A DNA stretch of 64,000 nt. Origin: Nemophila menziesii (taxonomy: Eukaryota; Streptophyta; Magnoliopsida; Boraginales; Hydrophyllaceae). Each line of letters opens with the position of its first letter. Position 1 is the stretch's first letter. Position numbers and translations under genes: made by a program. Shown here one piece after another: positions 47,157 through 56,730 of the stretch. The notes beneath the pieces are model-generated. The model had not been told where the DNA came from. It searched no databases and saw only the letters and a program-made list of their open reading frames with translations. The DNA is taken from assembly GCA_029959085.1 (NCBI GenBank), contig JARWIR010000061.1, positions 2,170,001 through 2,234,000 on the forward strand. Direction: 5' to 3'.

Positions 47157-47267
47157 ACACCAAACCTAAAAACCTGAAAAAGCTAACAAACAAAAAGCGT
47201 AAAACTGATAAAATAAAATAAATGCACTTATCACTAAAGGATAAACACCGTGGTCACACGCTACCGT

Positions 47268-47285
47268 TCCCCGGCAGCGGCGCCA
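47268..47285 (-). other. Gypsy B primer binding site (tRNA-Asp)
   Basis: Minus-strand TGGCGCCGCTGCCGGGGA, six bases from the 5' LTR, as in Gypsy A. Confidence 0.92.
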
Positions 47286-47682
47286 AAAACTTGGTGGTCC
47301 TTTGTGTGTTCTAAAAATAAATGCAAGTGTAAATCGAACCACAACCGCAAGTGTACGGTTGTCCCAAGTAGTATGTATGATAATACAGATTCGTTCCAAG
47401 GACGGATGGTTGATCACAATGTTTAGCAAGTAGTGATTGATGCACTTATGAAAATAAAAGATAATAAAATGTTTGTTTAGTTTCGTTGATTAAAGCTAAT
47501 GAAAAAAAGACAAATAATTAAATGCAAGTAGAAGCTAAGACGCAAGTAAAATAAGTGAAAACGCAATATGAGATGTAGCACTTGAGAACGCAAGGATCCT
47601 CCTAATCTTACTTCCTAACTTATGTTGTTTAAGGGCTAAATCGGTCAATTACAATGGTCGGGATTCTAAATTCCTTATACCC

Positions 47683-47863
47683 CCGTCAGGGTGGACTATA
47701 AGGCGATCCTAAAGTGTCACTAGTCTCGTCAGGGTAAATATGATCCACCGTTGGATGCTTAAGTGTTTTACCTCATTGGCCCTAGAATTAACTAAGTTCG
47801 TCAGAATCAATAGCTTTTATCCTAGATTGAATAATTAATTCTATACCTAAACCCTCCGTCAGG
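47683..47863 (-). repeat. Four CCTGACGG-type motifs in the Gypsy B leader
   Basis: On the plus strand CCGTCAGG or one-base variants lie at 47683, 47726, 47797 and 47856. All lie downstream of the TATA box, hence in the transcribed leader. The same set occurs in both LTRs of Gypsy A and in the diverged solo LTR S (about 52770-52955). Confidence 0.7.
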
Positions 47864-48292
47864 ATGATCCACACGCCACTTATGTGGAATAGCTTAGATA
47901 CTAATACCTAATCTTAGTTCGCGACTCTAAAATCAGTAAATAATCACAAATTATCGAAAAGAGTAATAGACCTAATTTAATCTAATTCAATATAAACCCA
48001 AATTCAACATTCGTTAATTCATAAAATTAAGATTCACCCATTGTTTGTTCTCAAGCACTATTAAAAGCTTAGCTCATATTGAAATTAAAAACTAAATTAA
48101 AATAAATGGAATTCATATTGTTTACAAAATAAAAATACGAAAAGAACCTAATTTCCGGAATTGGAATGACTACGAACGGAGCTATAGACCCACTCCAGCT
48201 CTTGTAGCTTCTTCTTTCTTCCTTCTGTTGCTTCTCTCTGGTGTTTAATCTTGTGGAATGTGAATTGTGTGAAAAATAGAAGTCCAGACCTC

Positions 48293-48300
48293 CTTTTATA
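48293..48300 (-). promoter_or_regulatory. Gypsy B LTR TATA box
   Basis: Minus-strand TATAAAAG followed by GAGGTCTGGACTT. The 3' LTR copy has TATATAAG at this place. Confidence 0.6.
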
Positions 48301-48856
48301 AGTGTAAAAACGGATTAGGGCTTGGACCAGAAAATAAAAGACTAATTAAATGTCCAAGCCCAATTTCCAAGCCCAAAATCCCGTAATTGCTGATACACCT
48401 TCACTAAAACGGCTTTTCCCGATGCGTTACAACTCCGATTGACCTCATTCCAGTTGCTAAAGTTCCGTAACTCGATAAGGAATGATTTCTCTTCAAAGGT
48501 CAACAGCTAAATCATCGCTTAAGAACCTCTAAATCAGCAATCTATGGCCTGGAAAATGGATTTTCAGCTCTAAAAATAATATCTTCGGGATTTATCTTCA
48601 AGTCTTGACTCTAATTCACGATCTTTGACTTTCTCCTCGGATTCCTCTCCTAGCTAACATGTAAAACCTGTAAACTTTACACTAAAAATACCAATATTAC
48701 GCGCAAAATTTAATAAATTAAAAATGCTAGAAATAAAAAGGGAATTCCGGATTATTGTAATTTAAGTCCAAAAGTCTATCAAATTAATTAAATAAACACC
48801 AAAAATGATGTCTCCCAAGGGTCGAAAATAAGAACAATTAGGGAGACATCAACTAC

Positions 48857-49690
48857 TTCCTTGGACTTCAAATAAAGCAAATGAAGGATGGCATCTTTGT
48901 AAATCAACTCAAATACACAAAAGAATTGATCAAGAAATTTGGACTTGAAGATGCAAAGGAAATCGGAACTCCAATGAGCACATACACAAAGCTAGACAAA
49001 GATGAAGATGGTAAGAATGTTGATGAAAAAACGTATCGAGGTATGATTGGTAGCTTACTTTACTTAACTGCTTCTAGACCCGATATTATGTTTTCCGTGT
49101 GTTTATGTGCTAGATTTCAATCCTCTCCTAAAGAATCTCATCTTAGTTCCGTTAAGCGTATTTTTCGTTATTTGAAAGGTACTCTAAGTTTAAGACTTTG
49201 GTATCCTAGATTCACTTCTTTCGAACTTATAGGATATTCGGATGCCGACTATGCCGGTTGTCGTCTTGATAGAAAAAGCACTAGTGGTAGTTGCCAATTC
49301 TTAGGTCAATCCCTTGTATCTTGGTCTAGTAGAAAACAAAATAGTGTTGCTTTATCCACGGCCGAAGCCGAATATGTTGCGGCCGGAAATTGTGTGACTC
49401 AAATCCTTTGGATGAAACAAACCTTACTAGACTTTGTCCTAGAGTATGATTGTGATCCTATTCGTTGCGATAACACTAGCGCTATTAATCTTACGAAAAA
49501 TCCTATTCAACACTCTAGAACGAAACACATAGAAATTCGTCATCATTTTATTCGTGATCACACTCAAAAAGGGGATATTGTGCTTGAATTTGTCACATCG
49601 GAAAATCAACTTGCCGATATTTTTACCAAACCTCTTCCACAAGATCTTTTTGAAAAAATTCGTTGTGAAATTGGCATGCAAATTCTCTAA
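48857..49690 (+). pseudogene. C1 pol: RT end and RNase H
   Basis: Open frame continuing RT (FLGLQIKQMKDGIFVNQLKY) and then Copia RNase H with SDADYAGCRLDRKSTSG, STAEAEYVAA and a C-terminal segment LADIFTKPLPQ. It ends at a normal stop at 49688-49690. No lesion is seen in this part. Confidence 0.94.
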
Positions 49691-50110
49691 AAACCGTTTC
49701 TTTTTAAATGTTTTTAAAAATAAACTGTTTTCTTTAATTTCGAGTTTTCTACATTGAATTTTTTCAAAACAAAAATTATTTTGTAAGTTTTATAACATTC
49801 CAAATCTATTGGGGAGGTTTCGAATGAGTTTCGGGAGTTTTTAAACAACCCTAAAAATCCATTTTTCTTGACTTAAGCGAGAGCTCGAATTCTACAGTGC
49901 GGTACACCACACATTTGTCGCGGTCTGAATTTAAAACCCGTTTCTTTTCTTTTGTTATTCCATTCTCTTTTAAAACAAACCCTACCCGCCTCTCTCACGC
50001 CTCTCTGCGATTTCCGGCGACCCCACCTCCGCCAAAACACCTTTTCTCCACCAAATCACTCCATTTTCATCTTTAAATCATCTCTCCTTCATTACCCACT
50101 TGATTCCACC
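49691..50110 (+). promoter_or_regulatory. C1 spacer before accessory ORF, with palindrome
   Basis: GCGGTACACCAC (49899-49910, within GTGCGGTACACCACAC) is followed 21 bp later by a half site GCGGT at 49920. This reproduces the LTR pair of C1 (GTGCGGTACACCGCAC, then GCGGTGCACCGC 21 bp on). The sequence from 49930 to the ATG is C/T-rich like a plant leader. Confidence 0.65.
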
Positions 50111-51259
50111 ATGACTAGACCCAAAAGAACAGCTGCTGCTCCAAGGAAAACCGCCGCCGCTCCAAGGAAAACCGCCGCCGCCGGAGCCTCCTCCAGCCGC
50201 CGCCGACCACCTTCTCCGGAGAGCTTTCCATCACCTCCTCCAGCACTTCGTCCTTTCGATGTTCATCCAGGTAGAATCATCGATCTTTTGGCTTTTCCTC
50301 TTGGTGATGATTCTCTCTATGCCTTGTTTTGTGTTCAAAGATGTGATAGAATATTTCATTATTCTGGAAAAAATCTTGCTTATGGATTAGTTGAAGAGTT
50401 TTACACTAATTTTGAATATAATTGTGGTAATAACTCTATTCGTTCGGTTGTTTCGGGTGTTAATTTTCGGTTAAAAATGGATGAGTTATGTAATAGATAT
50501 GATGTTCCAAATCATGGTTTTGGTGGGTTTTGGTCGAATGCTTGGGATGGTTCGGGTTTGGATATTATTGAGCAAAATCAAGTAAATGAGTTTGTTGAGA
50601 GAAGAATGGTTGTTAATGATGGTACGTGGCTTATTCGGAATTTCGATACGGAATTTATAGTGGCCCACAAGTTTCTTATCTCGGCCATTATTCCCAAGGA
50701 CAAGCATGATGCTAAGTTAATTCCTTACAAGACGTATCTACTATTTCTCATTTTCACTCGGCAACCAATCAATCTTATTTCTATCATGTTCAAGTGGATG
50801 AATCATTCTAGGATGGCCCGAGGTAAAGTTCCATATGGTATTTTTCTTTCCCGTTGTTTTGAAATTAAGAATATTTCGTTTGGGGGTACAAATGTAAAAC
50901 CTATGGATAGATCGTGGAGTTTTGATTATAATACTATTCGGAGAATGAAATATGTGATCTACAACAATGTTTATGTGGCAAGCTCTCTTGTTAGTCGGAT
51001 TGCGGATGATAATCTTCGTAATCTCATCCTATCCACCAAAGATAAAACTACCGGGCCGGCTTTTGATTCTCTTGAGCTTTTGGAAAACCCGATTCCCCAA
51101 CATGCCGCTCCTAATCCTAATACCGCTTCATCCTCTAATCCTCCTCCCGGTGATAGTTCCTCCTCTAACTCCCGTCTCGATCAATTCATGGCTTTTGTGA
51201 CTCAAAAGCTTGAAACCATGGAGAAGAAGCTCGATGCTATTAATGATAAGATTTATTGA
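50111..51259 (+). CDS. C1 accessory protein
   Basis: 382 residues from ATG 50111 (CCACCATGACT context). The open frame begins upstream at 49952, but the homologous position in C2 and the leader composition favour 50111. The N-terminus is Lys/Arg/Ala/Pro-rich with repeated APRKTAA. The conserved core (about 50-310) has LVEEFYTNFEYN, IVAHKFLISAIIP and KVPYGIFLSRCF. A Ser/Pro linker and a C-terminal coiled coil (MAFVTQKLETMEKKLDAIND) follow. It is homologous to the C2 protein and has the same overall layout as the Gypsy A/B proteins. No membrane segment or signal peptide. The frame is fully open although C1 is the oldest LTR element here. Just after the stop the sequence could still encode an RS-like tail (GRRSCSRSHSP), suggesting that the stop is a recent shortening relative to C2. 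Confidence 0.8.
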   Translation: MTRPKRTAAAPRKTAAAPRKTAAAGASSSRRRPPSPESFPSPPPALRPFDVHPGRIIDLLAFPLGDDSLYALFCVQRCDRIFHYSGKNLAYGLVEEFYTNFEYNCGNNSIRSVVSGVNFRLKMDELCNRYDVPNHGFGGFWSNAWDGSGLDIIEQNQVNEFVERRMVVNDGTWLIRNFDTEFIVAHKFLISAIIPKDKHDAKLIPYKTYLLFLIFTRQPINLISIMFKWMNHSRMARGKVPYGIFLSRCFEIKNISFGGTNVKPMDRSWSFDYNTIRRMKYVIYNNVYVASSLVSRIADDNLRNLILSTKDKTTGPAFDSLELLENPIPQHAAPNPNTASSSNPPPGDSSSSNSRLDQFMAFVTQKLETMEKKLDAINDKIY

Positions 51260-51672
51260 TCGGGAAGGCGCTCTTGCTCTCGGAGTCATTCTCCTCGTAC
51301 CCTTAATTGAAATTGCTTTGTCTTTATTATAACTTTATATGCTTTGGATCCATGTTTTGGATATTTAGGTTTTTATTGCTATATTTGGTTTTTATTATTT
51401 GCTATGTTTTGGATATTTGGTTTAGTATGCTATGTTTTAAATTTGGATATTTGATGTTTAGATGCTTAAATTATTTGTTTCGGATTTTATATTGTTGAGT
51501 TGATGTTGCTAACCTTTTTCTTGATGATATAGGTACTATTGCATTATTAATCCTTGATCTTATTCATTATTGCTTTATGGTACCTATAGTTTGATCAAAT
51601 TACTCTTAGTTTTTCAAATGTTTGAAAATCGCACTTAGGTCTCTAAAAGTTTTTCAAATTGCTTTTTCAAAT
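51260..51672 (+). other. C1 3' UTR, truncated
   Basis: T-rich sequence without ORF. It ends abruptly at 51672 where LINE-1 DNA begins; PPT and LTR are missing. Confidence 0.75.
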
Positions 51673-52387
51673 GTGGGTATAGAGGGGGTGTTAGGGTTCT
51701 TCAAAATTGGGGATCGGTTGTACTTCTCAGTTAAGTTATAAGTTAAATAGACTGGTGAGAGGGAGTTAGTTATTTGGTTTTTACTAGTTGGGCTAGACTT
51801 TATAATATTATGAAAGAAAGATATGTTTGGGCTTTTGGTGTTAATATTTGGACTTTCAAAAGTTCTGAATAGAATAGTATTCTCTTGGGCTATAGGAGAA
51901 TTGAATTTCATTAGCATCTCACTTGCTAACGTGGAAAGTTTTTCTTCTTTTTAATTATATGCTAAAATATTTTGTTCTTTCTCTTACATAGCTTTGTCAC
52001 ACGAGAGATCTATTCCACCATTGCTGTCCTTTACACTCTCTTCTTCCTTACTCATTTCTTGTCTTTTCCTGCTCCCATTATTGCCCTTCGTACTAAATTC
52101 AAAAATAGCACTAGTACTGTTAACGATGTTAGTAACATCTTTACTGAGTTCACCAGGTATGACTCTTACTGAGTCATCTCCTCTTGTTTTTTGACGATTG
52201 GGTTCATTCTTCTTGACATTTTTGTAATTAACCTTATCTGAGGTACTTTCTGAAACTCTTTTTACCATTAATTTCTGTGCTGGACCTGTAGTTGAAATTT
52301 TAATCCATGCTCCAATTTTGGGGAAGACTAGGGTTTCTGCATTTTAGTTCTTCATGGCCGAAGATTCCACACCCGTAACAGACCTGG
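51673..52387 (-). repeat. Second copy of LINE-1 ORF1 region (left half)
   Basis: Collinear with 9981-10640, a few percent different. It has a segment of about 55 bp (near 51808-51864) that is deleted in the left copy. It ends at the insertion point of solo LTR S. Confidence 0.9.
52383..52387. repeat. TSD CCTGG of solo LTR S
   Basis: CCTGG occurs here and at 54660-54664; the empty site in the left copy reads CCTAG. Confidence 0.9.
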
Positions 52388-54659
52388 TGGTGGGTCCTTG
52401 TGTGTTATAAAATTAATGCGATAAATAAAAGGAACCACAATACCGCAAGTGTACGGTTGTCCAAGTAATACTCCGATAAGTCGGATTCGTTCTCAGGGAT
52501 TGGACTGGTATAACCCAAGTGTTCAATAGATTAATAGTAGTAATTGCAAATACAGAAAAGTAAAAGATAAAATATATTTGTTTGGTTTTTTATATTAATC
52601 CTAAGAATGCAAGAAAATAAATTACTGAAAATAAATACTAAAGGACTAAGATGCAGATATGAACTATACTTGAGTCTCGCTAGGGAATCACCTAAACTTA
52701 CCTAATTAATGCTTTCTTTAAGGGCAGAACTGATATTTCTATATTAGTCGGGACTCTTTAATCTCCTAGCCCCCGTCAGGGTAGACCTAGGAGTTATTCT
52801 CAGGTGTTACAAACCCCGTCAGGGCGATTATAATCCACCTTTGAATGAATACTATTTTACCCAATTGGCTATAAGGTTAACTAAGTCCGTCAGGATCAAT
52901 AATTTCTACCTTACGTTTATTATCTAGTTCAGTAATTAAACCCCCCGTCAAGGCCACTTCCCCACCAAAGTGAATAGCTTAATTACTATGACCTATCTCC
53001 GATTAGCTAATTCATTGATAGTGAAATTAATATAAAATAAGAAACAATATGAAATACCTAATTCAAATTAAACTAGAAACTAATCCCAAATTGAAATACA
53101 TGAATTAAACAAATTAGGGTTCATCCCATTACGATTCTCAAGTAATTAAAGATTTAGCTCATAATTGAAATAAAAACAATAAAGAAATTAATAATATACA
53201 TGTCCTAATAACAAAAATAAAATAAGAACCTAGATAGAGGAATTGGCTTGAACTGTTGTTGGAGGAAAAAGATTCTCCAGCTTCTGCTCTTTCTTCCGCC
53301 TCTTGACGCTCTCTCTAAAGATGTATATATTGAATGAATTATGAGAGGTCTTTGACTCTCTCTATAAGTTTAACTAAGTCCATCAGGATCAATAATTTCT
53401 ACCTTGCGTTTATTATCTAGTTCAGTAATTAAACCCCCCGTCAAGATGATCACTTCCCCACCAAAGTGAATAGCCTAATTACTCAAACCTATGTCTAATT
53501 GGCCAAATTAAATATAGTGAAATTAACTTACGATAACAAACAATACTAAATTACTCAATTCGAATTAAATTATAAAAAATCCCAAATCAAAAAACATCAA
53601 TTAAATAAATTAAGGTTCAACCTATATAACGAATCTCAAGCACTTAAGAAGTTTAGCTCATAACGGAAAATAAAACTAAAACAAATAAATTAAAATACAT
53701 AATGTTTTACAGAAAGAAATAAATAAAACCTAATGAAGAGGTTGGGTTTGGCTTGAATTGGAGATATAGACAGTCTCCAGCTCTAACTTTCTTCCTTCCT
53801 GCTTGCTCTGACTTGAATCCTTAAGCCTCTTTGATAATTCTTTGAAGTGTGTGAAAGTAGGAGGTTAAGGGGTGTATTTATAGGTGTTGGAAGACCCTAG
53901 GTCGAATTTGCTTGGAGTGGAAGACAAGTTAAAGACTCTCAAATTCGTAGCCCTAAATTCTAGAAAAGGTAAGATTTGCTGCTGATTTGATTTGGTCATA
54001 TCTTTTTCAATACTTATCCGTTTGAGAAGTTCCAATATATGAAACTGCTTGTCTTGGAAAGAGCTTTCTATTGGTGCAGACCACTCGTCCAGAATCCATG
54101 CCAATCTTTAATTATGATTTAATCTCTAAAACGTGGCTGAATTTCAGATTTCAAAAGGCAGCTTTATCTTTTCCTCCTTTGAATAAATTTTTCCTAAATC
54201 TTTTTATTTCCATGTAAATCTTCTTTCCTTTCATCTTTATCTTGACTTGGTCTCTAAGTAATTACCATTTATCTTTTAAAGCTTCACATTAAATAAATAA
54301 TTAAACCGCATATGCTTATAAAGAATAAATCAAGAAATCAAGAAAACGAAATAGGAAACTGTACTCTAAAAATAGAAACTCGACTAAAAATCATTTCCTA
54401 ACACTCTAAAATACACTAAGACTTTATTCTTACTTCTCCACCTTGGATTGGTCTTTCATGAAATTCAAGAACCTATTTAACTTTGCATCAAAAATAGTCA
54501 AATTTACGCACAAAAGCTCAGAAAATGCAAATAGTTAAATTCCAAGGGGGAAAAGTGTAATATGGTAAATTATGCATGAAAGTCTAGCTAATAAGTCAAT
54601 AATTCACCTAAAATGATGTCTCCAGAGGGCTAATAATTAGAACAAATAGGGAGACATCA
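52388..54659 (-). repeat. Solo LTR S of an Athila-related family, with internal duplication
   Basis: It starts TGGTGGGTCCTTGTG and ends GGGAGACATCA like the LTRs of A and B, but is 2272 bp long and clearly diverged. It contains two versions of one segment (about 52883-53362 and 53367-53870), both with the GTCCRTCAGGATCAAT and CCCCCCGTCAA words. The versions differ at many positions. It was inserted only in the right copy of the duplicated LINE-1 segment. Confidence 0.9.
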
Positions 54660-55216
54660 CCTGGCCTATATTTTCATACTTGAATTTAATCCAACTAGCT
54701 TTTGTTTCTGATTCATAGTCATTGATACCTGCTATTAGAGGGTTTTGAATGTTTCAATCGACTCTCACTTTGGTAATAGAAGAGTCATCAATTTCTAGCG
54801 ATTCTGGTAGTTCAGTTTGGTGTACCTTCCTAAAGTAACTAAGCATTTTCTCAAGACAATTTAATGTTAACAGGTTTGCAGGAATACCAAAGAGTTGGAG
54901 CCACATAGTCGTATTGTTGACCTCTTTATCTGCTCTATTTTCATACTTGTTATTTGCGAGATGTTTTCCTTGTCCTGTCCATGATCTCTGTTCCCAAACC
55001 TTCATTTTATCTCCTTCATTTCCGAACTTGATGACGAAGGTATTGTCACCACACTTTTCTACTTCTACTTAATTTCTTAAGGCCCAGTACTTGTTAGCAA
55101 GGTTTTTGATAAAAATATGGTTGAATTTTTCTTGGTGTAACAACTTAACAATGAGTTTTTGCTCATTTAGTTCTCTGTAGATGGATTTGTTATCTAGATT
55201 TATGACAAGGGGTTTT
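54660..55216 (-). repeat. Second copy of LINE-1 ORF1 region (right half)
   Basis: Collinear with 10641-11196, including DUF4283 (MWLQLFGIPANLL). It ends GTTTT before the C1-type LTR. Confidence 0.92.
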
Positions 55217-56434
55217 TGTTGGCATATAGCCTCCCTTAATAGGTTGTTTTAATGTGACAAATCCTCTTGTGTTTAGTGTGCTAATTAATCTTGTTATATA
55301 CATCCTATCTTGCACTATTGTTCATCAAAAACACTTTACATATCATTCTTATTATATCTCTTTACATATACTTTTATTCATATCTTTATATACATTGAGA
55401 TATAGCCTTTATAATCAACTGCAAAGTTTATTAGAATGATGTTATCTACAAATTTCGTGAAGAAGATATACTGACCCGAGCATCATAGCAAAAGTTATAT
55501 CTTTCAAAGATGTTTGGTGCGGTGCACCGGACCTAGGGTACGGTACACCTCATCTATTCGGACCAGGGGCACGGTGCATGGCTAGCCCGTCAAAAGCAAG
55601 GAAATCAAAACGTTGAGAAGTGCGGTACACCGCACAAGACCCGCGGTGCACCGCAGGTAAGGTTTTTCTGCAACCAAATGAGGACAAAAGGCATATAACC
55701 ATTGGGTGTTAAATGTATCCGTTAGACACATGGCTTTTGACCGTTGGATGCTTATTTAAGCTACAAATAAGAGCTCATTGAAGGCACAACTTACACCTTC
55801 TATCTACCAATCTTAAGAGCTATTATTGTTATCATTCAAGAAGGTTTTCAAAGAGCATTCAAGTCATATCTACACATTCAAGCTTTATAGTTATATCTAC
55901 TCATATAGGAGTCTACATACAAACATTGTATCACCACTTAAACACTCTTTCTTCCTCTTAATTCTTACATTGTATTAGATTAAGAGAGTATTGTGAGTAT
56001 AGGTAGTATACTTGGTTCCTTGTGTTTGTGATAACACAAGTGATTTGCTTCAAGGTTGTGAAGTGGTTGTAAAGGGTTTGTAGTCTCACCCGGGTTAAAG
56101 AGATACGAAGATTATATTGAGAATCTTGCAAATCCTAAGGGGGACTCCTTAGGTAGTGGATGTAGGGAAACCGAACCACTATATATCGTGTGTATCTTTC
56201 TATCCCTACACTATTTATTTTCCGCACTCTATATGCTTGATAAAATGCTTACATGAATAGTTAACTTATATTGTCTCTTAGTATTATCTAGTTTATAACT
56301 ATTTAGTTGACTAAAGCAATAGGATTTAAATTAGCCTTTAATTTTATTTACTAGAAATAAAATTAGCCGATTGATTTCCATAGTCCTATTCAACCCCCCC
56401 CCCCCCCCCCTTCTAGGACGCATATAGAATATCA
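55217..56434 (+). repeat. Second C1 LTR, flanked by GTTTT on both sides
   Basis: 1218 bp, partner of 11197-12406. Preceded by LINE-1 DNA plus GTTTT and followed by GTTTT, so by its own borders it is a solo LTR in LINE-1. Palindrome pair at 55622/55643; MSA-type motif at 55738-55748. Confidence 0.93.
56394..56410. repeat. Run of 17 C in the C1 LTR
   Basis: The corresponding place in the 5' LTR (12377-12382) has 6 C. Confidence 0.9.
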
Positions 56435-56717
56435 GTTTTTTTAGCAAGAGAATGGGTGGAAGCATAGAAATCCATAGTTAGCATCGGATTGTCTATAGAA
56501 ACTGAAAACAGAGAAAACGCTCAAAGGGAAGGGAGAAGGATGAAAAAGCTGGAAAAGGAGGGAAGATGAGATGAAATCTAGTATCTTGCTCGAATATTGT
56601 AGGGTTAAAACACTAGATTGTAATGGAATCACTCAAAAAATTTGGGTTTTTGAGTAAAAATTAGGTGTTTGTGGAAGGTTTTTGAGAGAAAGGATTTTGT
56701 CTATAACTTATTGTAAT
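56435..56717 (-). mobile_element. LINE-1, 5' end fragment
   Basis: It begins with the C1 target repeat GTTTT and runs to the proposed second LINE-1 target repeat at 56718-56730 (TATGCCTCTGATT). It probably contains the 5' UTR and the first codons of ORF1. No protein similarity is evident in the fragment itself. Confidence 0.5.
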
Positions 56718-56730
56718 TATGCCTCTGATT

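Larger units (their letters stand above)
36009..48851 (-). mobile_element. Gypsy B: young, intact Athila-type retrotransposon
   Basis: 12,843 bp with LTRs 36009-37569 and 47292-48851 that differ at about 11 positions by hand count (0.7%), perfect TSD, tRNA-Asp PBS, PPT, an unbroken gag-pol ORF and an unbroken accessory ORF. It is the only element in the window that looks capable of transposition. Confidence 0.97.
47292..48851 (-). repeat. Gypsy B 5' LTR
   Basis: 1560 bp. Transcription runs leftward. A TATA box (minus strand TATAAAAG, 48293-48300) lies about 550 bp into the LTR. Confidence 0.95.
11197..51672 (+). mobile_element. C1: SIRE-like Ty1/copia element, interrupted
   Basis: Own sequence: 11197-14187, 26911-27991, 34728-36008 and 48857-51672. 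Order is 5' LTR, PBS, gag, protease, integrase, RT, RNase H, then an accessory 3' ORF, as in SIRE/Maximus-type Copia. Gypsy A sits at the gag end, C2 in integrase and Gypsy B in RT; each has a clean 5-bp TSD. The frame of pol is kept across the C2 and B insertions. The PPT and original 3' LTR are gone: at 51673 the sequence switches to LINE-1 DNA. The LTR at 55217-56434 belongs to the same insertion event or to its allele. Confidence 0.9.
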
